Source: Streptomyces paradoxus
Lineage (GTDB): Bacteria > Actinomycetota > Actinomycetes > Streptomycetales > Streptomycetaceae
DNA length: 64,000 bases
Assembly (NCBI RefSeq): GCF_014202475.1
Contig: NZ_JACHGV010000003.1
Location: 838,454-902,453 of the forward strand
Direction: 5' to 3'
Positions 54,312-62,933 of the stretch are shown one piece after another. The notes beneath the pieces are model-generated. The model was not told the origin of the DNA. It saw only the letters and a program-made list of their open reading frames with translations, and made no database searches. Every line of letters begins with the position of its first letter. Position 1 is the stretch's first letter. The position numbers and the translations under genes are program-made.

Positions 54312-55672
54312 CGGGCGTCCTGCCCGTCGCAGCCGCGCCGGGCCGAGTCGCTCACCCGGACCAGCAGCGCCACGATCGCCCAGTTGGTGACCACCGACGA
54401 GCCGCCCTGCGCCAGAAACGGCATCGCCATCCCGGTCAGCGGGATCAGCCCGGTCACCCCGCCCGCGATCACGAACACCTGGAGTGCCACCAGCGAGGCG
54501 AGGCCGACCGCGAGCAGCCGGCCGAAGGGCTCGCGCTGGGCGAGGCCCGCACGGAAGCCGCGCTCCACCAGCAGGCCGTAGAGGAGGAAGACGGCGCCGA
54601 TGCCGGCCAGGCCGAGCTCCTCGCCCGCGGTGGCCAGGATGAAGTCCGACTTCACGGCGAAGCCGATGAGGTACGAGTGGCCGAGTCCGAGGCCCGCGCC
54701 GAGCAGGCCGCCCTCCGCGAAGGCGAACAGCGACTGGGCGAGCTGGTTCGCGCCCTCGCCCGCCTCGATGGAGGCGAAGGGGTGCAGCCAGGTCTCGATC
54801 CTGCTGTGCACGTGCGGCTCCAGTCGGCCCACGGCGACCGCGCCCAGCGCCGCCAGCAGCAGGCCGACCGCGATCCAGCCGGTGCGGCCGGTGGCGACGT
54901 AGAGGAGCACCACGAACAGGCCGAAGAACAGCAGCGAGGTGCCGAGGTCGCGCTCCAGGATCAGCACGCCCACGCTCACCAGCCAGACGGCGACGATCGG
55001 GCCGAGGACGCGGCCGGTGGGGAGCTGGAGCTTCCAGACGCGGCGGCCGGTGTAGGCGAGCGCGTTGCGGTTCGCCGCCAGGTACGCGGCGAAGAACACC
55101 ACCAGCAGCACCTTCGCGAACTCGCCCGGCTGGATGGAGAACCCGGCGATCCGGATCCAGATGCGGGCCCCGTTCACCGCCGGGAACAGGATCGGCAGCG
55201 TGAGCAGGACCAGGGCCGCGACCACGCAGACGTACGTGTACCGCTGGAGCACCCGGTGGTCGCGCAGCAGCAGCACGACCAGGATGAACAGCGCCACGCC
55301 CAGCGTCGACCACACCAGCTGGGCGGGTGCCGCCCGGTCGCCCGGGGTCTCCAGGTCGAGCCGGTAGATCAGCACCAGGCCCAGTCCGTTGAGCAGCACC
55401 CCGATGGGCAGGAGCAGCGGGTCGGCGTACGGGGCCCGCAGGCGTACCGCCAGATGGGCCAGCAGCGCCAGGACGCCGAGCCCGGCGCCGTAGCCGGCGG
55501 CGCCGGGCGGGAGCGTTCCGTGCCGGGCGAGGCCCACGGCGCAGTAGCCGTACACCGACAGCAGGACGGCCAGCACGATGAGGGCGAGTTCGATGCCCCG
55601 GCGCCGGGGGAGGCGGCTGACGGCGGGCGTGGGCGGGTCCGCTGTCGCCACGGTGCTTCCGGCCTTGCTCAT
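54308..55672 (-). CDS. FtsW/RodA/SpoVE-family (SEDS) glycosyltransferase
   Basis: This 454-residue polytopic protein has about 10-12 membrane helices and the SEDS signatures: NGARIWIRIAGFSIQPGEFAKV (about residues 165-186), LERDLGTSLLFFGLF, and C-terminal GITGLIPLTGMAMPFLAQGGSS-like region. It polymerises lipid II into glycan strands and pairs with the downstream class B PBP. This pair lies outside the dcw and mre clusters, so it is a paralogue set. Confidence 0.92.
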   Translation of the reverse strand: MSKAGSTVATADPPTPAVSRLPRRRGIELALIVLAVLLSVYGYCAVGLARHGTLPPGAAGYGAGLGVLALLAHLAVRLRAPYADPLLLPIGVLLNGLGLVLIYRLDLETPGDRAAPAQLVWSTLGVALFILVVLLLRDHRVLQRYTYVCVVAALVLLTLPILFPAVNGARIWIRIAGFSIQPGEFAKVLLVVFFAAYLAANRNALAYTGRRVWKLQLPTGRVLGPIVAVWLVSVGVLILERDLGTSLLFFGLFVVLLYVATGRTGWIAVGLLLAALGAVAVGRLEPHVHSRIETWLHPFASIEAGEGANQLAQSLFAFAEGGLLGAGLGLGHSYLIGFAVKSDFILATAGEELGLAGIGAVFLLYGLLVERGFRAGLAQREPFGRLLAVGLASLVALQVFVIAGGVTGLIPLTGMAMPFLAQGGSSVVTNWAIVALLVRVSDSARRGCDGQDAR

Positions 55673-55724
55673 GTCCGGAACCTACCCAAACAGTGCTTCT
55701 TGTGTGCCTTTGGGTGACCGAGTG

Positions 55725-56156
55725 TCAGCACCAGCGTGGCGCGGGGCCGATGTTGTCGATGTACCGGGCCGCGCCCCAGGCCCAAGTGCCGTCCGTCAGC
55801 AGGTACCAGAGCGGATTGCCCTGCACGGTCTCGCCGCCCGTCTTGCAGAAGATGCTGACGACGTCGCCCCGGTGGGCGAACCGGATGATCTGCGAACCGC
55901 GGTTCGGGGCGCTGCGCAGCGCCAGCGTGTCCGCCGTGACGACGCCCTCGTAGAGGCGCTGGTCGGGGTGGCCGTTGCCGCCGTTCCCGCCGCTGCCGTC
56001 CCCCAAGCCGCCGTTCCCGCCACTGGGGTCTTGCTGGCTGCTGCCGTTGCCGCCGCTCGGGTCCCAGTCGTCGTGCGCGGCGGCGGGCGTGACGGCGGCC
56101 GCGGCGGCGAGGAGCCCGGCGGCGGTGGCTATGGAGAGACGGGTGCGCAGGGACAT
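55725..56156 (-). CDS. Secreted SH3-domain protein
   Basis: This 143-residue protein has a signal peptide (about 1-27, ending AAAH), a Gly/Asn/Ser-rich linker with repeated PSGGNG units, and a bacterial SH3-like domain (LYEGVVTADTLALRSAPNRGSQIIRFAHRGDVVSIFC…WYLLTDGTWAWGAARYI). Two Cys may form a disulfide. Likely a cell-wall associated binding protein. ATG at 56156 has GGAGGTAAC upstream. Confidence 0.85.
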   Translation of the reverse strand: MSLRTRLSIATAAGLLAAAAAVTPAAAHDDWDPSGGNGSSQQDPSGGNGGLGDGSGGNGGNGHPDQRLYEGVVTADTLALRSAPNRGSQIIRFAHRGDVVSIFCKTGGETVQGNPLWYLLTDGTWAWGAARYIDNIGPAPRWC

Positions 56157-56270
56157 GGGGGTTACCTCCATGCGGGGGCGAGGGTGCCGAAGCTGACTTA
56201 TCGCCACATTAGGAGCGCCCAGAAGGTGTCGCCCCTCACGCTGGGCCATAGGAGAACGCGCCCGGGGCCC

Positions 56271-57566
56271 TCACTCCGCCGCCAGCTTCAGGGTGGCCAC
56301 GGCCCCGCCCTCGGGCGCGTTCGCGAACTCCAGCCGCGCCCCCAGCACCTCGGCCTGCCCCCGCGCGATGGTCAGCCCCAGCCCGTGCCCCCGCGTACCG
56401 CCCTCCGTGCGGAACCGCTGGGGCCCGTGGGCCACCAGGTACTCCGGGAACCCGTCCCCGTGGTCGCGCACGGTCACCACCGGGCCGTCCACGGTCAGCA
56501 CCACCGGCGCCCGCCCGTGCTTGTGAGCGTTCGCCACGAGGTTTCCCAGCACCCGCTCCAGCCGCCGCCGGTCCGTCTCCACGGACACGTCCCGCACGAC
56601 CCTGACCTCGGTGCCGTTCCCCGCCGCCCGCACCGCCCGCTCGGCCAGCGGACCCAGCCGCTCGGTGTCCAGCTCCACCCGCTCCCGGCCGGTGTCCAGC
56701 CGGGAGATCTCCAGCAGATCCTCGGTGAGCGTGCGCAGCGCCGCGACCCGGTCGCGGACCAGTTCCGTCGGGCGGCCCGGCGGCAGCAGTTCGGCCGCGG
56801 CGTGCAGCCCGGTCAGCGGCGTGCGCAGCTCATGCGCGACATCCGCCGTGAACCGCTGCTCGGCGAGCAGCTTGCCCTGGAGCGAGGCCGCCATGGAGTC
56901 CAGGGCGGCGGCGACCGCGGCCACCTCGTCCTGCGGGCCGGCCTTCGCGCGCGGGCCCGTGCGCGAGCCTGTACGGCGGCCTGTACGGGGGCCTATACCG
57001 GGACCTGTGCGGGGGTCGTTCACGCGCGCGTCCAGGTCGCCCGCGCTGATCCGCCGCGCGACCAGCGCCGTGGTGTGCAGCCGCCGCGTCACCCGCGTCA
57101 CCGCGAACGCCCCGACCAGCAGCGTCGCCCCGATCGCCAGGCCCGAGGACCACAGGATCGCCCGGTCCAGGCCCTCGATCGTGCGGGCCTGCTGCGAGTA
57201 GTCGACCGCGACGGCCAGCGCGCGCTCGCCGTCTACGGGACCCGCCGCCCACATCGTGGGGCGTCCCTCGCGCTCGGCGACCATCGTGCCGCGGTCCCCG
57301 GCCACCGCCAGCTCCCGCAGCTCCCCGGGCAGCTCCGGCGGATCCACCCCGGCGCCCCGCCACAGCGTGTCCCCGGCCTCGTACCGCTCCGTCGCCTGCG
57401 TCAGCCGCTGCAGCGCCTGGTCGCGGGCCTGGCCGACGGTCTGGTTCGTCACCTGCACGTGCACCAGGACGCCGAGCAGGGCCGCCAGAGCGCAGCACAT
57501 GACCGTGATGAAGGCGGCGGCCTTCGCGGCGAGGGTCCCGGACCACGGGGGCAGCACGGACCTCAT
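56271..57566 (-). CDS. Orphan sensor histidine kinase coupled to a lipoprotein
   Basis: This 431-residue kinase has a first helix at about 15-38, an extracytoplasmic domain (about 40-140), a second helix (SSGLAIGATLLVGAFAV) and HAMP, then HisKA with VAHELRTPLTGLHAA and HATPase_c (NLVANAHKHG, RDHGDGFP, GHGLGLTIA). Between HAMP and HisKA is an unusual repeat TGPGIGPRTGRRTGSRTGPR. Its ATG overlaps the lipoprotein stop (ATGA). There is no adjacent response regulator. Confidence 0.88.
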   Translation of the reverse strand: MRSVLPPWSGTLAAKAAAFITVMCCALAALLGVLVHVQVTNQTVGQARDQALQRLTQATERYEAGDTLWRGAGVDPPELPGELRELAVAGDRGTMVAEREGRPTMWAAGPVDGERALAVAVDYSQQARTIEGLDRAILWSSGLAIGATLLVGAFAVTRVTRRLHTTALVARRISAGDLDARVNDPRTGPGIGPRTGRRTGSRTGPRAKAGPQDEVAAVAAALDSMAASLQGKLLAEQRFTADVAHELRTPLTGLHAAAELLPPGRPTELVRDRVAALRTLTEDLLEISRLDTGRERVELDTERLGPLAERAVRAAGNGTEVRVVRDVSVETDRRRLERVLGNLVANAHKHGRAPVVLTVDGPVVTVRDHGDGFPEYLVAHGPQRFRTEGGTRGHGLGLTIARGQAEVLGARLEFANAPEGGAVATLKLAAE

Positions 57567-58354
57567 CCGCCGCTCACCGAGACGGAGGCGGACGGAGAGA
57601 GGGACGGGGCGGCGGTGGGGGAGGCCGACGGCTGCCGGGAGTGCTTGCGCGGGCCCGTGCGCAGCATCTCGTCGTGGGTGAGCAGCATGGCCTGCTGGTC
57701 CCGGTCCCAGGTCCACTGCAGGCGGTACTCGTAACCCGCGACCTCCGACGGCGAGCGGATCACCAGGGAGCGCCCGGCCAGCTCGACGCCGCTGAGCGCG
57801 TCCTCCCACGCCATCACCTGCACCAGCCGGTGCTTCTCCACGGTGTAGACGCGGACCGCGGTCGTCTTGCCGGGCAGTAGCGGAAAGCCCAGCGTCAGGT
57901 CGTCGCGCCCGTCGCCGGTCAGATCCCGGTAGTACGGCCTGAGCACCGGGCACCTCCCGTGCCCCGGGCCGTTCGCGCAATCGGCCATCCTGCGCTTGGT
58001 GTCGCGGTAGGGCGCCTTGCCACCGTCGTAGTCCCCGGGGTGCCGGGCGATCTCGGCCCGGACGATGCCGACCGGGTCCACCCGGCGGATGTCGTCGCCG
58101 GGGACCTCCACCCCCTTGACCACCTCGGTGTTCACCTCGCCGATCTCGAAGGCCGGGCTGGACGCCGGGGTCAGCTCAGGCCAGAGCCGGGCCGGTCCCC
58201 GCGCCGTCGGGGTCGACCCCGCGCCCTCCAGCCCCCCGGCGTCCCCGCAGCCCACGGCGGCGGCCAGCAGCAGGGCGAAGACGGCGAGACGGCGGGCGGC
58301 CTGTCCGGGGCGGCTGAGGGGCACTGCACTCCTGGCGTTCGTGGGCGATGACAC
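57563..58354 (-). CDS. Putative lipoprotein coupled to the orphan kinase
   Basis: This 263-residue exported protein has a basic start, a hydrophobic core (LAVFALLLAAAVG) and lipobox AVGC (about residue 36). It is followed by a soluble domain (DLTGDGRDDLTLGFPLLPG) and a Ser/Pro/Ala-rich tail. Overlaps the kinase start by 4 bp. The lipoprotein-kinase arrangement recalls CseA-CseC, where the lipoprotein restrains sensor signalling, but there is no sequence evidence of homology to CseA. Confidence 0.8.
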   Translation of the reverse strand: MSSPTNARSAVPLSRPGQAARRLAVFALLLAAAVGCGDAGGLEGAGSTPTARGPARLWPELTPASSPAFEIGEVNTEVVKGVEVPGDDIRRVDPVGIVRAEIARHPGDYDGGKAPYRDTKRRMADCANGPGHGRCPVLRPYYRDLTGDGRDDLTLGFPLLPGKTTAVRVYTVEKHRLVQVMAWEDALSGVELAGRSLVIRSPSEVAGYEYRLQWTWDRDQQAMLLTHDEMLRTGPRKHSRQPSASPTAAPSLSPSASVSVSGG

Positions 58355-58465
58355 GGGCGGACGCGACCGTCGGCCGCGTACACCTTATTCGTAGGGAAGT
58401 CCCATTTGCGCGAGAGGGCGGCCTGAGGTGTGCGGTCGCGGGCGGGAAGCCGTACGGGTGCCGGG

Positions 58466-58969
58466 CTACTCGGTGAGCTCCTCCAGCAGCCGGGCCGTGG
58501 CCAGCCCGGCCCGCAGGTACTCGACGAACAGGTCGTTGTGCAGCGCCCAGGGCGAGCGCCGGTCCCGGATCAGCCGGATCGCCGCCTCGGCGGAGCTGCC
58601 CTGGCGCATCAGCGCGTGCGCCACGACCAGACCGGAGCGGTTGTACCCGTGGTAACAGCGGACGAGGACCCTGCGGCCCTCGCCCATCGCCTCGCACGCC
58701 GCCTCGGCCAGCCGGATCACCCCGGCGAGCTGCGTCCCGTCCAGCGGCCCGTCGGGGATGGGCCACACATGGTGCCGGACACCGGGATCGGGCCCGTGCC
58801 CCGGCAGCCGCAGCAGCGTCTGCACGAGATCGAACTCGTTCCGTACGACGGCGAACTCCAGGTGCCCCAAGGCCCCGGTGTACTCGTGACCGCCCATCCA
58901 GAGCCCGGGGACGACCTCGCTCCACGGTCTCTCCGGCGCGGGCACGTCGGGTTTACTGCGGGTACGCAA
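58466..58969 (-). CDS. Dual-specificity/tyrosine phosphatase-like protein
   Basis: This 167-residue protein has the CX5R active-site loop VRCYHGYNRSGLV (Cys at about residue 104, Arg at about 110) and the upstream Asp loop region WPIPDGPLDG. It is predicted to dephosphorylate Tyr or Ser/Thr phosphoproteins or phospholipids. The start is TTG at 58969 with GGAGG upstream. Single gene. Confidence 0.85.
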   Translation of the reverse strand: MRTRSKPDVPAPERPWSEVVPGLWMGGHEYTGALGHLEFAVVRNEFDLVQTLLRLPGHGPDPGVRHHVWPIPDGPLDGTQLAGVIRLAEAACEAMGEGRRVLVRCYHGYNRSGLVVAHALMRQGSSAEAAIRLIRDRRSPWALHNDLFVEYLRAGLATARLLEELTE

Positions 58970-59088
58970 CGGCGCCTCCCCACGCTCACCGCCCGGGGGT
59001 TCGCGGGCAGGCCCAACTCCTCTCCAAGGTAACCGGGTTCTTGCCCCAGCAGCACCCCGCCTGTTCCCATGGACTGGGGTGATGGTGC

Positions 59089-59892
59089 ATGAACGGACTG
59101 CGCGTCATACCGACCTGGCGGCACGGCCGGGAACGGCTGTACGTCTGCCTCCCGGACGGCAGGAACATCGCCTGGTACGACCGTGAGGCCGCCCGGGTGA
59201 ACCTGCTCGCGCAGGACCGCGAGGACGACGTCCTGCGGGCCCTCGGCCCCTTCATCACCGGCTCCGTGACCGTGGGGCCGCCTCCGGTGCCGACCCCCGC
59301 CGACCTGGTCCGCCTCGCCCTCCACCCCGACGACGACCTGGCCCCCAACCGCCCCGGCGAGGCCCTCATCGTCGCCCTCGACCGCGACCCCGGCCCCACC
59401 CACCGGCTGCGCCCCGACCCGCGCCGCCGGGCCCTGGCCGCCGAGCAGACGGTCGGCGACGCCCTGGACCGCCTCGACGGCGCCGGCTGGCACGCCCTGC
59501 ACTCCGTGCCACTCCCCGGCGGCGACCGCATCCACCACCTGCTGATCGGCCCTGGCGGCCTCTACGCAGTCCACACCCTGAACGCCCGCAAGCAGCGCGT
59601 CCGCATCGCCGACCCCATGATCACCCTGGGCCGCCGCGACCCCGACCCGCTCCTGCGCCGCCTGCGCACCGACGCCGACCGCGCGTCCTACGCCCTGACG
59701 GCGGAGGTCCGCCCGGTCCTCGCCCTGGTGGACCCGGCGTCGGTGTCGATCCCGGCCGCCCCCCGGGAGGTCCACGTCCTGACGGCCCCGGAGGTGGAGG
59801 GCCTGTCCCAGCGGGGCGGGGTCCTGAAACCGGCGGACGTGGAGGCCCTGCACGCGATGGCCCGCGACCGGAACACGTGGGCGCGGGTGTGA
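59089..59892 (+). CDS. NERD (nuclease-related) domain protein
   Basis: This 267-residue protein has an N-terminal ~120-residue domain (LRVIPTWRHGRERLYVCLPDGRNIAWYDREAARVNLL) and a NERD-type domain with AEQTVGDALDRLDGAGWHALHSVPLPGGDRIHHLLIGPGGLYAVHTLNARKQ (about 122-172). In it the D…Q/K residues of the restriction-nuclease-like core are partly kept (D in GGDRIHH; K in ARKQ). Nuclease activity is unproven. The last ten codons lie inside the first copy of a 34-bp tandem repeat. Confidence 0.83.
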   Translation: MNGLRVIPTWRHGRERLYVCLPDGRNIAWYDREAARVNLLAQDREDDVLRALGPFITGSVTVGPPPVPTPADLVRLALHPDDDLAPNRPGEALIVALDRDPGPTHRLRPDPRRRALAAEQTVGDALDRLDGAGWHALHSVPLPGGDRIHHLLIGPGGLYAVHTLNARKQRVRIADPMITLGRRDPDPLLRRLRTDADRASYALTAEVRPVLALVDPASVSIPAAPREVHVLTAPEVEGLSQRGGVLKPADVEALHAMARDRNTWARV

Positions 59893-59999
59893 GGGACGCG
59901 ACCGGAACACGTGGGCGCGGGTGTGAGCGAGGCGACCGGAACACGTGGGCGCGGGTGTGAGCGAAGCGACCGGAACGCATGGGCGCGGGTGTGAGGGAC
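59864..59999. repeat. Four tandem copies of a 34-bp repeat
   Basis: Copies at 59864-59897, 59898-59931, 59932-59965 and 59966-59999 share GCGACCGGAACACGTGGGCG and a GCGGGTGTGAG part, with 2-4 differences in the last copy. A partial fifth copy begins at 60000. The first copy encodes the C-terminal ARDRNTWARV and stop of the NERD gene; each later copy repeats the GTGTGA. No unique spacers are present, so it is not a CRISPR. Confidence 0.9.
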
Positions 60000-60072
60000 G
60001 CGACCGAGGGAGGCCGGGCGGGACACGGCGTCTGACCACGGCGAGGCCCGCCGGGGGCCGGCAGGCGTCCGG

Positions 60073-60954
60073 CTACGGGAGCGTCCCGGCCGTGTCCGTG
60101 TCCAGCAGGGGAGCCAGCAGGTCGCCGTAGTCCTGGACCCGCGGGGCGATGTCGACCGCACGGAAGTCCAGCCGGCCCGGCGCGCGGCACTCCTCGACCT
60201 CCTCCCAGGTCACCGGGGCCGAGACGGCCGGCTCGGGACGGGCCCGGAGGGTGTAGGGGGTCGCCGTCGTCTTGCGGGCGGCGTTCTGGCTCCAGTCGAC
60301 GAAGACCTTCCCCGGACGCAGGCTCCTGGTCATCCGGTGCAGCGCGAGGCGGGGCATGGCCTTCTCGGCCTCGACGGCGAGTGCCTTGGCGTACTCGGAG
60401 ACGCGCTCGGAGGACGCCCCCCGCACGGCGGCCAGCAGATGCAGCCCCTTCGAGCCGGAGGTCTTGGCGTAGGCCTCGATGCCGTCGCGTGCGAGCCGCT
60501 CCCGCAGCCACAGCGCGACCTCGCAGCACTGCACGATGCTCGCCGGCGCCCCCGGGTCGAGGTCGAACACGATCCGGTCGGCCTCGTCCGGCGTGCCGAC
60601 GAGCCACTGGTGGGTGTGGAACTCGGCCACGAGGTTCGCCGACCACATCAGGCTCGGCAGATCCTGCACCAGGACCATCCGCGAGGGCCCCTCGACCCGT
60701 GGCACCTCGGCGGTGGTGACCCACTCGGGCGTACCCGGCGGCACGTTCTTGGTGAAGAACACCTGCCCGTCCGGCCCGTCCGGATACCGCAGGAAGGACA
60801 CCGCCCGGTCCCGCAGATGGGGGAGCAGGACCTCGGCGACGGTCGCGTAGTAGTGCAGCACCTCGCCCTTGGTGAAGCCGGAGGCGGGATACAGCACCTT
60901 CTCCAGGTTGCTGAGAGCGAGCCGTCGCCCCTCCACCACTGTGATAGGCGCCAT
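60073..60954 (-). CDS. LigD polymerase-domain protein (NHEJ)
   Basis: This 293-residue stand-alone primase-polymerase domain of LigD type has FDLDPGAPASIVQCCEVALWLRERL, with the metal-binding DLD at about residue 138-140, then SGSKGLHLLAAVR and VFVDWSQNAARKTTATPYTLRARPEPAVSAPVTWEE. It fills and extends broken ends with ribonucleotides during non-homologous end joining. Ligase and nuclease domains are absent, so a separate ATP ligase is expected elsewhere. Divergent from ku with a 63-bp gap. Confidence 0.9.
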   Translation of the reverse strand: MAPITVVEGRRLALSNLEKVLYPASGFTKGEVLHYYATVAEVLLPHLRDRAVSFLRYPDGPDGQVFFTKNVPPGTPEWVTTAEVPRVEGPSRMVLVQDLPSLMWSANLVAEFHTHQWLVGTPDEADRIVFDLDPGAPASIVQCCEVALWLRERLARDGIEAYAKTSGSKGLHLLAAVRGASSERVSEYAKALAVEAEKAMPRLALHRMTRSLRPGKVFVDWSQNAARKTTATPYTLRARPEPAVSAPVTWEEVEECRAPGRLDFRAVDIAPRVQDYGDLLAPLLDTDTAGTLP

Positions 60955-61017
60955 ACGATAAGAATCCCATGCAAACCGTGACGAACACTCCCGAGCGTGA
61001 CCGGAAGGGTGCAGCAC

Positions 61018-62037
61018 GTGAGATCCATATGGAACGGCGCCATCTCGTTCGGCCTGGTCAGCATTCCGATCAAGCTGGTGAACGCCACCGAGAGCCACTC
61101 GATCTCCTTCCGCCAGATCCACACCGAGGACGGCGGCCGCATCCGCTACCGCAAATTCTGCGAACTGGAGGACCGCGAGGTCACCCAGGGGGAGATCGGC
61201 AAGGGCTACGAGGACGCGGACGGCACGATCATCCCGATCACCGAGGAGGACCTCTCCAGCTTGCCCCTCCCGACGGCGAAGACGATCGAGATCGTCGCCT
61301 TCGTCCCGGCGGACCGGATCGACCCCCTTCAGATGGACGCCGCCTACTACCTCCAGGCGAGCGGCGCCCCGGCGGCGAAGCCGTACACACTGCTGCGCGA
61401 GGCACTGAAGCGCAGCAACAAGGTGGCGATCGCCAAGTTCGCCCTGCGTGGGCGCGAGCGTCTGGGCATGCTCAGGGTCGTCGGCGAGGCCATCGCCATG
61501 CACGGCCTGCTCTGGCCGGACGAGGTCCGCGCGCCCGAGGGCCTGGCCCCCGACACCAACGTCACCGTCCGTGACCAGGAACTGGACCTGGCCGACGCGC
61601 TGATGGACACCCTGGGCGAGGTCGACCTGGAGGACCTGCACGACGAGTACCGAGAGGCCGTGGAGGAGGTCATCGCCGCGAAGGCCGCCGGCGAGGCCCC
61701 GCCCCAGGCCCCGGAACCGGCCGCGGGCGGCAAGGTCCTGGACCTGATGGCGGCCCTGGAGAGCAGCGTCCGCGCGGCCCGCGAGTCCCGGGGCGAGGAC
61801 GCCGAGCACGCCGAGGTCAAGCCGCTCCCGCAGCGCAAGACGGCCCGCGCGGCCCCCAAGCAGACCGGCGGCAAGAAGTCGACGTCCACCGCGAAGAAGA
61901 CGGCGGCCAAGAAGACCACGGCGGCGAAGAAGTCGACGGCCAAGTCGGGCCAGGGGACGGCCAAGAAGACGGCGTCGAAGAGCACCGCCAAGAAGACGAC
62001 GGCGAAGAAGTCGACCCCCCGCAAGCGCTCGGCCTGA
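61018..62037 (+). CDS. ku: DNA end-binding protein Ku
   Basis: In this 339-residue protein the Ku core covers residues 1-255 (RSIWNGAISFGLVSIPIKLVNATE, SFRQIHTEDGGRIRYRKFC, ALKRSNKVAIAKFALRGRERLGMLR). It is followed by a Lys/Ala/Thr/Ser-rich C-terminal tail of about 75 residues with repeated AKKT/KKST units, like histone H1 tails. It forms a homodimeric ring on DNA ends and recruits LigD-type enzymes. GTG at 61018 starts the conserved RSIWNG. Divergent from the polymerase gene. Confidence 0.94.
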   Translation: MRSIWNGAISFGLVSIPIKLVNATESHSISFRQIHTEDGGRIRYRKFCELEDREVTQGEIGKGYEDADGTIIPITEEDLSSLPLPTAKTIEIVAFVPADRIDPLQMDAAYYLQASGAPAAKPYTLLREALKRSNKVAIAKFALRGRERLGMLRVVGEAIAMHGLLWPDEVRAPEGLAPDTNVTVRDQELDLADALMDTLGEVDLEDLHDEYREAVEEVIAAKAAGEAPPQAPEPAAGGKVLDLMAALESSVRAARESRGEDAEHAEVKPLPQRKTARAAPKQTGGKKSTSTAKKTAAKKTTAAKKSTAKSGQGTAKKTASKSTAKKTTAKKSTPRKRSA

Positions 62038-62059
62038 CCGACGCGACGGTGCCGACCCT

Positions 62060-62102
62060 CACCGCACCGCACGGGGCCCGCCGTCTTCGGGGCGGTGCGG
62101 TG
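62060..62102. terminator. Hairpin after ku
   Basis: CACCGCACCGC (62060-62070) pairs perfectly with GCGGTGCGGTG (62092-62102); the loop contains a smaller ACGG…CCGT hairpin. It lies 22 bp after the ku stop. Confidence 0.75.
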
Positions 62103-62165
62103 CGCCGCACGGCGGAGCCGCGGACGTGGAAGGCGCTCACTGCCGACGCGAGGGCGTCGAGGTCA

Positions 62166-62193
62166 CCTGCGCAGCCCGGCCGGGCTGCGCAGG
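62166..62193. terminator. 28-bp perfect palindrome between ku and the Asp23 gene
   Basis: CCTGCGCAGCCCGG followed directly by CCGGGCTGCGCAGG is a perfect 28-bp palindrome without spacer (62166-62193), between convergent genes. As RNA it forms a near-blunt hairpin on both strands. It could be a bidirectional terminator or a protein-binding site. Confidence 0.75.
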
Positions 62194-62276
62194 CGGCGGC
62201 CGCCGGTGACGGGAAGCATGCTCCCGGGGGGCGTGGGGCGGCCGCGGAGGTCTGCTGACCCTGGGACGTCGGGCCC

Positions 62277-62738
62277 TCAGGCCACCCGCCTCTCCTGCTG
62301 CCCGGACTCCTCGTCCTCCTGCTCGTCCGGCAGATGGACGTCGCCGACGGCGATGTTGACCTCCACGACCTCAAGACCGGTCATCCGCTCGATGGCGTTG
62401 ATGACGTTGGTCCGGATGTCCGCCGCGGTGTCGACGATGGCGGCGCCGTACTCGACGACGACATCGAGATCGACGGCAGCCTGGCGCTCGCCCACCTCGA
62501 CCTTCACCCCCTGGGTGACCCCGCCGCCCCCGCCCGGCACCCGCTGACGCACAGCCCCGAAGGCCCTGGTCATCCCGCCACCGAGGTTGTACACCTCCGG
62601 AATCTCCCGGGCCGCCATGCCCGCGATCTTCGCGACGACCGTGTCCGCGATGGTGGTGCTTCCGCGGGTGCCGGGAGCACCCTTGCCGTCCTGCGACGCG
62701 CCCTGTGACGCGTTCCTGCGCTGAGTGGTCTCCGTCAT
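62277..62738 (-). CDS. Asp23/Gls24 family envelope stress protein
   Basis: This 153-residue protein has the Asp23 fold: IADTVVAKIAGMAAREIPEVYNLGGG (about 29-54), VEVGERQAAVDLDVVVEYGAAIVDTAADIRTNVINAIERMTGLEVVEVNIAVGDVHLP (about 80-136). The ends are polar and acidic (DEQEDEESGQQE). Members associate with the membrane and respond to alkaline or cell-wall stress. ATG at 62738 has GAGGTGACGG upstream. Confidence 0.87.
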   Translation of the reverse strand: MTETTQRRNASQGASQDGKGAPGTRGSTTIADTVVAKIAGMAAREIPEVYNLGGGMTRAFGAVRQRVPGGGGGVTQGVKVEVGERQAAVDLDVVVEYGAAIVDTAADIRTNVINAIERMTGLEVVEVNIAVGDVHLPDEQEDEESGQQERRVA

Positions 62739-62933
62739 GACCGTCACCTCGATGATCGGTGAGGGGATGAGCAGCATCGTTCCTCTCTACGGTAGAACAA
62801 TGGTGCGTATGGGGCGAAAGTGCTGAACTGATCTCCGCCCTCGCCTCACCCTTCCCGGGTGAGGCCGCCGCGTCCTGCCGCGTGCACGCTGAGAACGGCA
62901 CGATCTTGGCGACATGGGAACGAGGTAGCCGGC

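Noticed and set aside
59864..59999. Possible CRISPR array
   Set aside because: The 34-bp units are directly contiguous with no unique spacers, and no cas genes are nearby.
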